Positions 7,793-14,646 of a stretch of 21,842 bases of DNA are shown one piece after another. The position numbers and the translations under genes are program-made. The notes beneath the pieces were generated by a model. That model was not told the DNA's origin and did not search any database. It was given only the letters and a program-made list of their open reading frames with translations. Source of the DNA: JACCTH01 sp050741915 (GTDB taxonomy: Bacteria; Actinomycetota; Acidimicrobiia; Spongiisociales; ZC4RG35); the NCBI GenBank assembly GCA_050741915.1, contig JBOGEX010000115.1, positions 1 through 21,842 on the forward strand, read 5' to 3'. Numbering within the stretch: position 1 is the first letter of the stretch; each line of letters starts with the position of its first letter.

Positions 7793-7859
7793 AGAACCAT
7801 GCCCATGTTGCGGCTGCCCTTGTGGGGCTACGCCCTGCCCGTCCTGCGGATGCGAATAA
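7785..7859 (+). CDS. 24-residue Cys-rich metallothionein-like peptide
   Basis: A tiny open frame, ATG 7785 to TAA 7857-7859, with a strong ribosome site GGAGGAGGTG at 7769-7778. It encodes 24 residues, 8 of them cysteine, at positions 6, 8, 9, 11, 13, 18, 21 and 23 (PCPCCGCPCG, then PCPSCGC). CxC, CC and CxxC spacings of this kind are typical of metallothioneins and bind soft metals such as Cu(I). It begins 8 bases inside the end of the MerR gene, pointing to translational coupling and to control by the same MerR-type promoter. I do not recognise it as a named family. A chance open frame is unlikely, given the ribosome site, the cysteine density and the copper setting. The function is inferred only. 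Confidence 0.7.
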   Translation: MAKEPCPCCGCPCGATPCPSCGCE

Positions 7860-7880
7860 TCTTGTGACCCTCGTTGAGAA

Positions 7881-7906
7881 CCCCCCCCCCAGCTGACGAT
7901 CGGGGG
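7881..7906. terminator. C10 tract with G5, possible hairpin between convergent genes
   Basis: A run of 10 C (7881-7890) is followed after 11 bases by GGGGG (7902-7906), allowing a 5-bp stem with several registers. It lies between the convergent Cys-rich peptide and YHS genes. There is no U-run, so terminator activity is only a guess. Confidence 0.25.
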
Positions 7907-7978
7907 CGCTTCCGTTCCAAGCCGCATCTCAAACTGACCCCTACCGAATCCGCGGACAGCCAGGGACTTGCGGTAAGG

Positions 7979-8125
7979 TCAGACGAAGCCCTGCGGATCC
8001 TTCTCGAATCTGTCGGCGCAGCGCTTGCTGCAGAAGTAGTAAGTGGTGCCGTCGTAGACCACGGTCGCCGCCGCGGTCGCTTCCTCGATGGTCATCCCGC
8101 AGACAGGGTCCTTCACTTCGGCCAT
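7979..8125 (-). CDS. YHS-domain metal-binding protein
   Basis: A 48-residue protein that is essentially one YHS domain: DPVCGM near the start (Cys9), then YYFCSKRCADRFEKDPQGFV (Cys32, Cys36). YHS domains are small cysteine-containing metal-binding modules found in copper ATPases and as stand-alone proteins in copper operons, so a cytosolic metal chaperone or sensor role is likely. The ATG at 8125 has an excellent ribosome site on the minus strand (GGAGGAAAGGGGGTG). It lies 54 bases downstream of the small membrane protein gene, probably in one operon under the dyad at 8506-8522. Confidence 0.85.
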   Translation of the reverse strand: MAEVKDPVCGMTIEEATAAATVVYDGTTYYFCSKRCADRFEKDPQGFV

Positions 8126-8179
8126 ATTTCACCCCCTTTCCTCCCAAACGAGAGTCGACGACACGACCGGCGAAACGCA

Positions 8180-8395
8180 CTAACGACTGCCTTTGCTCCG
8201 TCGCTGTTTCGAGAGGAGCATCACACCGCCGAAGGCCAGCATGGCCGCGGTCGGGTATCCGATAAATATGTCGTCCGCGCCTTTCGAGATCACGGTGAAA
8301 AACCCCATATGAGACACCAGGTGTTGCAGGAAAACAATGCCTCCCAACCCGATAAGGACCCAGGCGACGGTCGGTCGCCGGGTGGGTCCCGCCAT
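8180..8395 (-). CDS. Small two-helix membrane protein
   Basis: A 71-residue protein with hydrophobic segments at about residues 10-30 (VAWVLIGLGGIVFLQHLVSH) and 45-61 (GYPTAAMLAFGGVMLL) and a basic C-terminus (SKQRRSKGSR). I do not recognise a family. I choose the ATG at 8395 because GGAGGGGAGG lies 8 bases upstream of it; the frame stays open to ATGs at 8446 and 8506. The histidines and methionines beside the helices (QHLVSHMGFF) might bind metal, but this is speculative. It is first in a likely operon with the YHS gene. Confidence 0.65.
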   Translation of the reverse strand: MAGPTRRPTVAWVLIGLGGIVFLQHLVSHMGFFTVISKGADDIFIGYPTAAMLAFGGVMLLSKQRRSKGSR

Positions 8396-8505
8396 CCGAG
8401 CGGCCTCCCCTCCACCCTTGATACGGTTGGGTGTACCGCTCTTCATAACCGGTTGTGGCCGACGCTGGCGCAATTCACCGCCACGACGGTGCTTCGACTG
8501 CGGCA

Positions 8506-8522
8506 TACGACTGATCGTAGTA
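8506..8522. promoter_or_regulatory. 17-bp dyad operator before the small membrane protein/YHS operon
   Basis: TACGAC-TGATC-GTAGTA; on the minus strand TACTAC-GATCA-GTCGTA. It matches the window-wide dyad with one arm mismatch and lies in the divergent region, 64 bases from the matching site at 8586. Confidence 0.7.
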
Positions 8523-8585
8523 GATTCGCTCGCCCAGCAGTCGAACAGATCCCGTGATAACAGGAATAATGAAGGCCCAGCTTGC

Positions 8586-8602
8586 TACGACACAGCCTCG
8601 TA
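8586..8602. promoter_or_regulatory. 17-bp dyad operator before DUF2933-coxB
   Basis: TACGAC-ACAGC-CTCGTA. A good -10 (TATACT) lies at 8621-8626. A -35 about 17 bases before it would fall at roughly 8598-8603, so the dyad would overlap the -35 box. Confidence 0.7.
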
Positions 8603-8655
8603 GATAGAGTGGGAGGTGGCTATACTCGACCCCAGGAACAACCCAGGAGGATTCT

Positions 8656-9045
8656 GTGAGCAAGTGGCTCCGTATGTGCTTGAACTGGAAGGTGCTGGCC
8701 GGACTCGGGGTGGTGGCACTCGGCATCGGCGTCCTGGCACCCGGCGCGTTTGGTCGGGCCCTGCCGCTCCTGCTGCTGGCCGCCTGTCCGCTGTCGATGA
8801 TGGCCATGATGGGGAGCATGTCGCGCGGCGGTCACGGGGCGCCCCCGGCCAATGTTGTCCCTGAGGTGGAAGATTTGACGACCCTCCGAACCCGCCAGGC
8901 GGCGCTGGCGGCGGAACAAGAACAGGTCAGCGAACGGCTGGCCCGGCTGGCACCCCAGGCCTCGGGTGACCGGGCCGAGAAGCCGACAAACTCCGCCGGC
9001 CACGAGGCTGACATTGAGGAGTCTGTGGGCGGTCGGGGGCAGTAA
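8656..9045 (+). CDS. DUF2933-like small membrane protein
   Basis: A 129-residue protein with an N-terminal membrane hairpin: CLNWKVLAGLGVVALGIGVL, then a second hydrophobic stretch LPLLLLAACPLSMMAMMGSM. The cysteines and the methionine cluster are typical of DUF2933-type proteins near copper and heavy-metal genes. The hydrophilic C-terminal half (about 75-129) contains a short helical, possibly coiled segment (RQAALAAEQEQVSERLARL). GTG start, chosen for the AGGAGG at 8646-8651. coxB starts 15 bases after its stop, so the two are probably co-transcribed. Role unknown; a metal-binding membrane protein is likely. Confidence 0.7.
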   Translation: MSKWLRMCLNWKVLAGLGVVALGIGVLAPGAFGRALPLLLLAACPLSMMAMMGSMSRGGHGAPPANVVPEVEDLTTLRTRQAALAAEQEQVSERLARLAPQASGDRAEKPTNSAGHEADIEESVGGRGQ

Positions 9046-9060
9046 CCCCCGAACCGGTTG

Positions 9061-10155
9061 ATGGGGCATCGCCGCGGGTCGCTCAGGTGTCGGCGCAATC
9101 GGTTGTGGTATGGCTGGGGACGGGTCGCGGCGCTCGCAACCGTCGGCGTGTTGGCATCGGCCTGCAGCCTGATCGAGATTGCGGACGCTCCGCTCGACTC
9201 GCTTGATCCCCGTGGGCCCTTCGCCCAGCGAATCGACGACCTGTTTTGGCCGATTTTCTGGATCGCGACCGCTGTCTTCGTCCTCGTCGAGGTTGGCATC
9301 CTCATCACCGTCCTGGTCTTCCGCGATCGACCGCAGCGGTCCGATCCCCGGCAGATCCACGGCAACAACAAGCTGGAGGTCCTATGGACGCTGATTCCGG
9401 CGGTGGTCCTAGCCGGGATAGCCGTTCCTACGGTCCGCGCGGTGTTCGAGTTGACCGAGCGTGGCGTGGGGGCCCTGCCGGTGGAGATCATCGGGCACCA
9501 GTGGTGGTTCGAGTATCGCTATCCAGAGTTTGGAGTCGAGACGGCCAACGTCCTGGTCATCCCCGCCGGTCGGGAGGTCTGCGCCGAGTTGACATCTGAG
9601 GACGTCATCCACTCCTACTGGGTGCCTCAGCTCAACGGCAAACGGGATCAGGTCCCCGGCCAGACCACACTACTTCGCCTCCAGGCGGATCAGCCGGGCG
9701 AGTACTGGGGTCAATGCGCCGAGTTCTGCGGCCTATCACATTCGTTGATGCGGACTCGGGTCCAGGCCCTGCCCGAGGCCGAGTTCGACGCCTGGGTCGC
9801 CGCCCAACGATTACCCGCCGAGCTCCCCACGCCGGCAACCGCGGCCACGGCGGGGTTCGAGGTGTTCCGAGCTCGCGGGTGCACCCAGTGCCATACGGTC
9901 AACTACGGCACGAGCTCTGATATCACCAACCTGGTGCCCGAAGCAGGATTCAACGGCCCCAACCTCACCCACTTCGCCTCCCGGCGAGTGTTTGCTGGAG
10001 CCTCTCTACCCGCATCGGGAGAGACGTACGTTCAAGCCCTCAAACGTTGGCTGGCCAACCCGCCGGCCCTCAAACCGGGTTCATTCATGCCCAACCTGCA
10101 ACTCACCGAACAGGAAATCGACGCCCTGATCGCTTGGCTCCAAACTCTCAAGTAA
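9061..10155 (+). CDS. coxB: Cytochrome c oxidase subunit II, caa3-type, lipoprotein with CuA and fused cytochrome c
   Basis: A 364-residue subunit that carries electrons from cytochrome c through CuA to the oxidase core on the outer membrane face. The N-terminus has a lipobox LASAC (lipidated Cys35), then two transmembrane helices (about 63-88 and 107-128). The cupredoxin domain contains GHQWWFEYRYP and a full CuA ligand set: His184 (VIHSYWVP), Cys219, Glu222, Cys223, His227 and Met230 (CAEFCGLSHSLM). A C-terminal cytochrome c domain has CTQCH (Cys274, Cys277, His278) and a possible Met ligand in GSFMPNL. ATG 9061 is chosen; a TTG directly before it is possible. No subunit I or III gene follows in this window, which is unusual. 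It depends on copper delivery, cytochrome c maturation and lipoprotein modification, functions all encoded nearby. Confidence 0.95.
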   Translation: MGHRRGSLRCRRNRLWYGWGRVAALATVGVLASACSLIEIADAPLDSLDPRGPFAQRIDDLFWPIFWIATAVFVLVEVGILITVLVFRDRPQRSDPRQIHGNNKLEVLWTLIPAVVLAGIAVPTVRAVFELTERGVGALPVEIIGHQWWFEYRYPEFGVETANVLVIPAGREVCAELTSEDVIHSYWVPQLNGKRDQVPGQTTLLRLQADQPGEYWGQCAEFCGLSHSLMRTRVQALPEAEFDAWVAAQRLPAELPTPATAATAGFEVFRARGCTQCHTVNYGTSSDITNLVPEAGFNGPNLTHFASRRVFAGASLPASGETYVQALKRWLANPPALKPGSFMPNLQLTEQEIDALIAWLQTLK

Positions 10156-10242
10156 AGAGCTTGCCGACCGTGGCCGCTTTGGCCAACTCGATTTCATGGC
10201 TTCGGCGCCATCGCCCGAGTTCGCCGACCCTGCACCAGACGG

Positions 10243-10506
10243 TCATCGTTGGGGGGCCATCATGCCGCCGCTGGCCGCCATCATCGCGCCGCATTGCGTC
10301 ATCATCTCCTCCGCACCGGGAATCGCACGCATACGGTCGGCGGTGCCGGGGCCATGCATCAGGTCCTTCATTTGATTCATCGTCTCAAGGGTCGCGTCAC
10401 TTCCCGGCTGAGCCGCCACGGACGCCGCCGGTCCTAGAACGACGGCTCCGACCAAACCTACCGCTGCCAGAGTCGCGCCGATCCCCATTCGGAGTCGTCT
10501 GCTCAT
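10243..10506 (-). CDS. Secreted Met-rich small protein
   Basis: An 87-residue protein. Residues 1-32 form a typical signal peptide (basic MSRRLRMG, hydrophobic core, ASVAA). The mature part of about 55 residues contains 10 methionines, several in pairs (EEMMTQCG, GAMMAASGGMMAP), plus one Cys and one His. Met-rich exported peptides often bind Cu(I), so a periplasmic or cell-wall copper scavenger is plausible. Family not recognised. The ATG at 10506 has AGGAGGAGAAGG just upstream on the minus strand, and the dyad at 10527-10543 lies right before that. It is downstream of copZ but appears to have its own promoter. Confidence 0.75.
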   Translation of the reverse strand: MSRRLRMGIGATLAAVGLVGAVVLGPAASVAAQPGSDATLETMNQMKDLMHGPGTADRMRAIPGAEEMMTQCGAMMAASGGMMAPQR

Positions 10507-10526
10507 CCTTCTCCTCCTACTATGCC

Positions 10527-10543
10527 TACTACGCTATATCGTA
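10527..10543. promoter_or_regulatory. 17-bp dyad operator before the Met-rich protein gene
   Basis: TACTAC-GCTAT-ATCGTA. It lies 21 bases before the start codon at 10506, immediately ahead of the ribosome site. Confidence 0.7.
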
Positions 10544-10593
10544 GCAACCAGGGGATTGAAGAGGTCGCAGCGAGCCGCTGAGCGTATCGGGGG

Positions 10594-10803
10594 TCACGAC
10601 GCTACCTCGTAGCCCTGCTCCTCGATGGCGGCGATGATGGTGGCCAGTTCGACCCGGTGGTCGTCGAAGGCCAGGTCGACGGTGCGGTCGTCGATGTGCA
10701 CCTCGACCTTTTCCACGCCGGCGATCGGCGCCACGGCGCCCTCGATCGAGGTCTTGCAGTGGCCGCAGCTGATGTCGGGAACGGACAGGGTGCGAGTGGT
10801 CAT
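10594..10803 (-). CDS. copZ: CopZ-like heavy-metal-associated (HMA) copper chaperone
   Basis: A 69-residue single HMA domain of usual length: TLSVPDISCGHCKTSIEGAV with the metal motif Cys13-x-x-Cys16, followed by VEKVEVHIDDRTVDLAFDDH and a C-terminal EEQGYEV. It should bind Cu(I) in the cytosol and hand it to copper ATPases. The start lies 4 bases after the csoR stop, so csoR-copZ is one operon under the CsoR-like operator at 11142-11155. Confidence 0.92.
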   Translation of the reverse strand: MTTRTLSVPDISCGHCKTSIEGAVAPIAGVEKVEVHIDDRTVDLAFDDHRVELATIIAAIEEQGYEVAS

Positions 10804-10807
10804 GTTC

Positions 10808-11113
10808 TTAACTCCTTTTCGACGGGGTCCGGCGAGCGGGGCCGGTGACGGCGGTGGTGTAGCGCAGGGCTTCCATCAACTCGTCGACCATCGCCTCCGA
10901 TCGTCCTGAGCTGACCGCCTCCGGAACGCAGGTTTCGAGATGGTTCTGCAAGAGGATCCGGTTCACCTTCTCCAGCGACGCCTGGAGGGCCGACACCTGT
11001 TTCATGAGGTCTGGGCAATAACGTTCTTCTTCGACCATGGCGATCACAGCGTCGAGATGGCCTCGCACGGTCTTCAGACGATTGAGTGCATCCCGTTTGT
11101 GCGGTTCACGCAC
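10808..11113 (-). CDS. csoR: CsoR copper-sensing repressor
   Basis: A 101-residue all-helical DUF156 repressor that releases DNA on binding Cu(I). The N-terminal basic part (HKRDALNRLKTVRGHLDAVI) and the three Cu(I) ligands are all present: Cys33 (RYCPDLMKQ), His58 and Cys62 (NHLETC). The Cys-His-Cys pattern marks CsoR rather than RcnR or FrmR. GTG start with AGGGGAGA just upstream. A 14-bp operator lies 29 bases before the start and is identical to one before copA, so autoregulation and control of copA are likely. Confidence 0.93.
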   Translation of the reverse strand: MREPHKRDALNRLKTVRGHLDAVIAMVEEERYCPDLMKQVSALQASLEKVNRILLQNHLETCVPEAVSSGRSEAMVDELMEALRYTTAVTGPARRTPSKRS

Positions 11114-11141
11114 CTTGGTCTCCCCTTGCTCAGATCCACCT

Positions 11142-11155
11142 ACCCTAGGTAGGGT
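11142..11155. promoter_or_regulatory. Probable CsoR operator before csoR-copZ
   Basis: ACCCTA-GG-TAGGGT, a dyad with 6-bp arms. Its reverse complement is identical to the 14-bp site before copA at 17766-17779. The pattern fits the G/C-tract dyads bound by CsoR proteins. Confidence 0.8.
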
Positions 11156-11165
11156 GGACTAAAGG

Positions 11166-11675
11166 TTACCACAGATGTCTCACGTTCCTCCGGCCCCCCG
11201 CACTCTTCTCGTGACGTGGGGTCGGGGCCAGTGCCGACGACGCCTGTGTGGGACTGTGTCCTTGAGCACCGGCGCGGTACCGGAAGCGTACACGGCGTTT
11301 GCGTCTCAACCCGACCACGACTCCTGCCGCCAGCGCGGCCGGGGGCAGTAACCACAATGTCCAGTTCGCCCCCGTTGGTGGTGGAGCGAGGATGATCCAG
11401 CGGCCGTAGCGGTCGACGAAGAACCCGACGATTTCCTGGTCGGAACGGCCCGCCGCCACCTGCTGGGCGATGATCTCACGCATCGCCCGGGCGGTCTCCG
11501 AGGGCGATTCCGCCACGGAGACGGTCTGGCACACCGGGCATCGGAGACTTTTGGCGATGGCTTCGACCCGGTCGGTGGGTGCGGCGGGGGCGGCGGCGAG
11601 CCCGATGGTGACGACTGTCGCCGCTGCCAAACTTACGAACCAGCCGAGCAGATCACCCCACCGGCGCCACATCAT
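11166..11675 (-). CDS. ccmH: CcmH-family cytochrome c maturation thiol protein
   Basis: A 169-residue membrane protein of the CcmH/NrfF/CycL family, which keeps the apocytochrome c CxxCH cysteines reduced for haem ligation. After an N-terminal hydrophobic segment comes the family motif SLRCPVCQTVSVAESPSETA (Cys46, Cys49), then RSDQEIVGFFVDRYGRWIIL, a second membrane segment (WTLWLLPPAALAAGVVVG) and a long basic tail. I choose ATG 11675 (ATG 11672 also possible), which overlaps the end of ccmF by 23 bases and has GGAAG just upstream. It is translationally linked to ccmF. Confidence 0.9.
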   Translation of the reverse strand: MMWRRWGDLLGWFVSLAAATVVTIGLAAAPAAPTDRVEAIAKSLRCPVCQTVSVAESPSETARAMREIIAQQVAAGRSDQEIVGFFVDRYGRWIILAPPPTGANWTLWLLPPAALAAGVVVGLRRKRRVRFRYRAGAQGHSPTQASSALAPTPRHEKSAGGRRNVRHLW

Positions 11676-13653
11676 GTCTTCCAATCTCGCGGACCTGTTT
11701 GCCGATCGGCCGCGCCCGGCCAGTGGGTCGCCGCCTCGCCCAGAGTCCGCCGGCGGCGGCGATCAGACCGCCGGTCCACAGCAGGTACATGTATGGGAAT
11801 ACTTTCATCTCCAAGTCGATCCGTTCGGAGTCGATCGAGCGCAAGCTCAGGTAGAGATCCTGGGTCAGCCCGGTCCGCACCGCCGGGGTGCCGACGGCCT
11901 GGGTGAGGTTGGGATAACGGTTGACGCTGGGCTCGAGGAACTCGAGCAGCTGACCGTCTCGATACACCGCCACCCTGGCCCCGATCACGGTCTTGTTGGG
12001 CTCGGTTCGGCTGAAGAAATCGTTGTAGGTGAGGGTGTATCCGGCGAAATCGGTCGATGAGCCGAGGTCCAGCGGAGCCTCCGCGTTCACAGCCAGATTC
12101 CCGTAGAGGGCGATGGCCACCGCCGCCAACGCCACCCCGGCGTGGGAGATCTGCCCACCCCAGAACGCCGGGTCGCGCCCCAGCAGATGGAGGATGGATC
12201 GGGACATCGAGCCGCCCCCATGCCCGGCGGCCCTCTTGGCGGCCGACACCCACATTTGCCGTCCGCTCACGGCCACGGTCATGACGGCCAGCATCACGAC
12301 CGCGACCACGTGGGGAGTCCGGACGCCGGCTAGCACCGCTGCCGCCCCGGCCACCAGCCCGGCCCGGAACGGGCTCCGCAGCCGGGGCCACAGCACCCGC
12401 CACCGGGCCATCCGGTAGGGGAAGGCGGGGCCGGTCCCCATCGCCAGGAGCAGCCCGTATGAGAGGGGGATACCGAACCGGTCGAAGAACGGACGACCGA
12501 CCGATACCTGCTCGCCGTTGGCGGCTTCCAGGATGAGGGGGTAGACCGTGCCGACCAGCACCATAAAGGTGAAGACGGCGAGGAGCAGGTTGTTGGACAA
12601 GAACACACCCTCCCGGCTGGCCAGCGATTCGAGCCGAGGCGGTTGGGCCATCAGGTGAACTCTCAGGGCCAGGATCGTCAGGGAGCCCACCACTACCAGG
12701 GCCAGGAACCCCAACAGGGCGGGCCCCACCGCCGACTGGGTGAAGCTGTGCACCGACCCGATCACCCCCGACCGGGTGAGGAACGTCCCAAAGATGGTGA
12801 GGGCGAAGGTTCCGATGACCAGGGTGAAGTTCCACGCCTGGAGCATTCCCCGCCGGAGCTGCACCACCGCTGAGTGGACGAAAGCCGTTGCCAGCAGCCA
12901 TGGCATAAAGGAGGCGTTCTCGACCGGATCCCAGGCCCAGAATCCCCCCCACCCCAACACTTCGTAGCTCCACCACCCTCCGAGCAGGATCCCGGCGGTG
13001 AGAAAGCTCCAGGCGAGCAGGCTCCAGCGGCGGGTCCGTTCCAGCCATGCCACTCCCCCCTCTCCGAGTAGCAACGCCGAGATGGCAAAGCCGAACGGAA
13101 CCGTGAAGCCCACGAAACCCACATAGAGCAGAGGAGGGTGGATGGCCATCAGCAGATGGTTCTGGAGCAGCGGGTTGGGGCCAGGACCGTCCAAGGGAAC
13201 CGGGCTGATGGTCCGGAAGGGATCGGCGACGGTGGCCATCATCCCGATGAAGAACACCGCCACCAGCCCCATCACCCCCAAGGCGCCCATCCCGAGACGG
13301 TCGCCGTCGACCACCCTGCGGGCCACGGTCCAGATAAAGGCGGCCAGGACCAGCCCCCAGAGCACGATGCTTCCTTCCAACGCCGCCCAGGCGGTGGCGA
13401 CATTGAAGGGGAAGGGGGTCGATCGGGCATGGTTGCGGGCGATGTACTCGATGGAGAAGTCGTTGGTGAGGAGACCCAGCTGCAGCTCGATCATGGCCAC
13501 GACCGCCCCTGCCACCAAGCCGGCCACGGGTACTAGAAGCCGGCGCCGCATCCCGGGCCTCGGTCTTAGCAGTCCCCTCATCCCGGTCAGGGTCAGCCAG
13601 CCTGCCGAAAGCAAGGCCACCCACACCCCCACCTTCCCCACCAACCCGATCAT
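11653..13653 (-). CDS. ccmF: CcmF/NrfE-type haem lyase
   Basis: A 666-residue polytopic membrane protein that attaches haem to apocytochrome c. The signature parts are LLQNHLLMAIHPPLLYVGF (about 162-180, with haem-ligand-type histidines) and the WWD domain GGWWSYEVLGWGGFWAWDP (about 225-242), followed by VENASFMPWLLATAFVHS. Many hydrophobic helices and a C-terminal extracytoplasmic domain (about 555-640) with a final helix match the family's usual length of about 650. The start ATG 13653 has GGGAGG upstream. A perfect 19-bp palindrome lies about 40 bases before the start. Confidence 0.93.
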   Translation of the reverse strand: MIGLVGKVGVWVALLSAGWLTLTGMRGLLRPRPGMRRRLLVPVAGLVAGAVVAMIELQLGLLTNDFSIEYIARNHARSTPFPFNVATAWAALEGSIVLWGLVLAAFIWTVARRVVDGDRLGMGALGVMGLVAVFFIGMMATVADPFRTISPVPLDGPGPNPLLQNHLLMAIHPPLLYVGFVGFTVPFGFAISALLLGEGGVAWLERTRRWSLLAWSFLTAGILLGGWWSYEVLGWGGFWAWDPVENASFMPWLLATAFVHSAVVQLRRGMLQAWNFTLVIGTFALTIFGTFLTRSGVIGSVHSFTQSAVGPALLGFLALVVVGSLTILALRVHLMAQPPRLESLASREGVFLSNNLLLAVFTFMVLVGTVYPLILEAANGEQVSVGRPFFDRFGIPLSYGLLLAMGTGPAFPYRMARWRVLWPRLRSPFRAGLVAGAAAVLAGVRTPHVVAVVMLAVMTVAVSGRQMWVSAAKRAAGHGGGSMSRSILHLLGRDPAFWGGQISHAGVALAAVAIALYGNLAVNAEAPLDLGSSTDFAGYTLTYNDFFSRTEPNKTVIGARVAVYRDGQLLEFLEPSVNRYPNLTQAVGTPAVRTGLTQDLYLSLRSIDSERIDLEMKVFPYMYLLWTGGLIAAAGGLWARRRPTGRARPIGKQVREIGRHDVAPVG

Positions 13654-13693
13654 GCGATCCTCCCAACACGGCTGCTGGCAAGCAGGCGATTGT

Positions 13694-13712
13694 CTACGAC
13701 GCCGCGTCGTAG
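13694..13712. promoter_or_regulatory. Perfect 19-bp palindrome operator before ccmF
   Basis: CTACGACGCCGCGTCGTAG, arms of 9 bases around a single central base. This is the most symmetric copy of the window-wide dyad (core TACGAC-GCCGC-GTCGTA, 13695-13711). Confidence 0.75.
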
Positions 13713-13765
13713 CGCAAACCGGCTCGGCTCACGGGCGACCATTGCTCGAAAGGGCCCGGCCGCCG

Positions 13766-14587
13766 TCACTGGCAAGGTTGACCTTGTTCTGCGGCGACCC
13801 GTTCGGACTGGACAATTGGCCGATCCTCTTCGCTGAGACCGGGCGATTCCAGCACCTGGTCGAGCAAACCGACGGCAGTCTCGGAGTCGCCGTTGCCGCA
13901 CCAGAGCACGATCGCCTTGATGTAGGTGATCTGAGGATCCCCCGGGACAAGCTCGAGCGCCCGGTCGAGCAGGCCAACCGCGAGCGTGACCTCCCCGTTC
14001 CCGTCGTAGACCATCCACCCGAGCCGGCTGTAGGCAGTCGCAACGAAGATCCCCGCAGGAGGAGATTCGGCTTCGATTACGGCCCGGTAGTGGGCGAACG
14101 CCATCTGATAGTCGCCCCGCCCAAAGTAGCGGTCGGCCAGGGCGATCCGCATCCCGGCGATTTGGGGATCATCCATGTTTGCTGCCACCACCGCCTCCAA
14201 CGCCTCATCGGAGTAATCGGAGGGATCGAACGCACCGGCTGTATTGGCGGTACCAGCCACGCCTTGGAATCCACCCGTCAAAGGTTGTCCGGGTTGACGC
14301 TGCTGGACGAACTGACCAGCTGAGAAGAAAAGTACGGCCAGAGAGGCCGCCAGGACCACACCGAGCGTCCATCGAAGTCGCGCTCGGTCACCACGACCCG
14401 TGGATGGTGGTGCCTGGAATACGGTGGCCAATACGCTCTCCGCTTCCGCCAAATCGCGGCGGTAGACATCCTCAAGGGCCGCGACCGTATCCGGATCGAT
14501 TTCGCCCTCTGCCGCCTGGCCCACCAACTCCTCCAAGTCGCGCAATGCCTGATCCCGCTGGTCCGCGGCCTGGGTCCACAGGGTCAT
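13766..14587 (-). CDS. CcmI-like membrane TPR protein
   Basis: A 273-residue protein. The N-terminal part (1-55) is helical and cytosolic (QRDQALRDLEELVGQAAEGE), as in CcmI/CycH, followed by one transmembrane helix (about 73-90) and tetratricopeptide-like repeats from about 125 on (ADRYFGRGDYQMAFAHYRAV, AYSRLGWMVYDGNGEVTLAV, LLDRALELVPGDPQITYIKA). CcmI presents apocytochrome c to the CcmF/CcmH haem lyase. Position directly before ccmF and ccmH supports this role. The ATG at 14587 has no ribosome site. A possible -10 (TACATA, minus strand) ends 8 bases before it, so the gene may be leaderless. Confidence 0.75.
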   Translation of the reverse strand: MTLWTQAADQRDQALRDLEELVGQAAEGEIDPDTVAALEDVYRRDLAEAESVLATVFQAPPSTGRGDRARLRWTLGVVLAASLAVLFFSAGQFVQQRQPGQPLTGGFQGVAGTANTAGAFDPSDYSDEALEAVVAANMDDPQIAGMRIALADRYFGRGDYQMAFAHYRAVIEAESPPAGIFVATAYSRLGWMVYDGNGEVTLAVGLLDRALELVPGDPQITYIKAIVLWCGNGDSETAVGLLDQVLESPGLSEEDRPIVQSERVAAEQGQPCQ

Positions 14588-14599
14588 GAGGCCATTATG

Positions 14600-14616
14600 T
14601 ACGACGGCATGTCGTA
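14600..14616. promoter_or_regulatory. 17-bp dyad operator before the CcmI-like gene
   Basis: TACGAC-GGCAT-GTCGTA, with perfectly complementary 6-bp arms. On the minus strand it fills the spacer between a possible -35 (TTCGGG) and -10 (TACATA), so a bound protein would block the promoter. Confidence 0.75.
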
Positions 14617-14646
14617 GCCCGAAATCGATCTACCCGCCTGGTACCG

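Noticed and set aside
11672..13681. A 669-codon open frame on the minus strand, overlapping ccmF in another frame
   Set aside because: Low-complexity Gly/Arg/Pro-rich translation, no domain similarity, and fully shadowed by a clear CcmF frame. It is a by-product of high GC content.
13142..14323. A 393-codon plus-strand open frame antisense to ccmF and the CcmI-like gene
   Set aside because: It crosses two real minus-strand genes and the operator between them; no family similarity.
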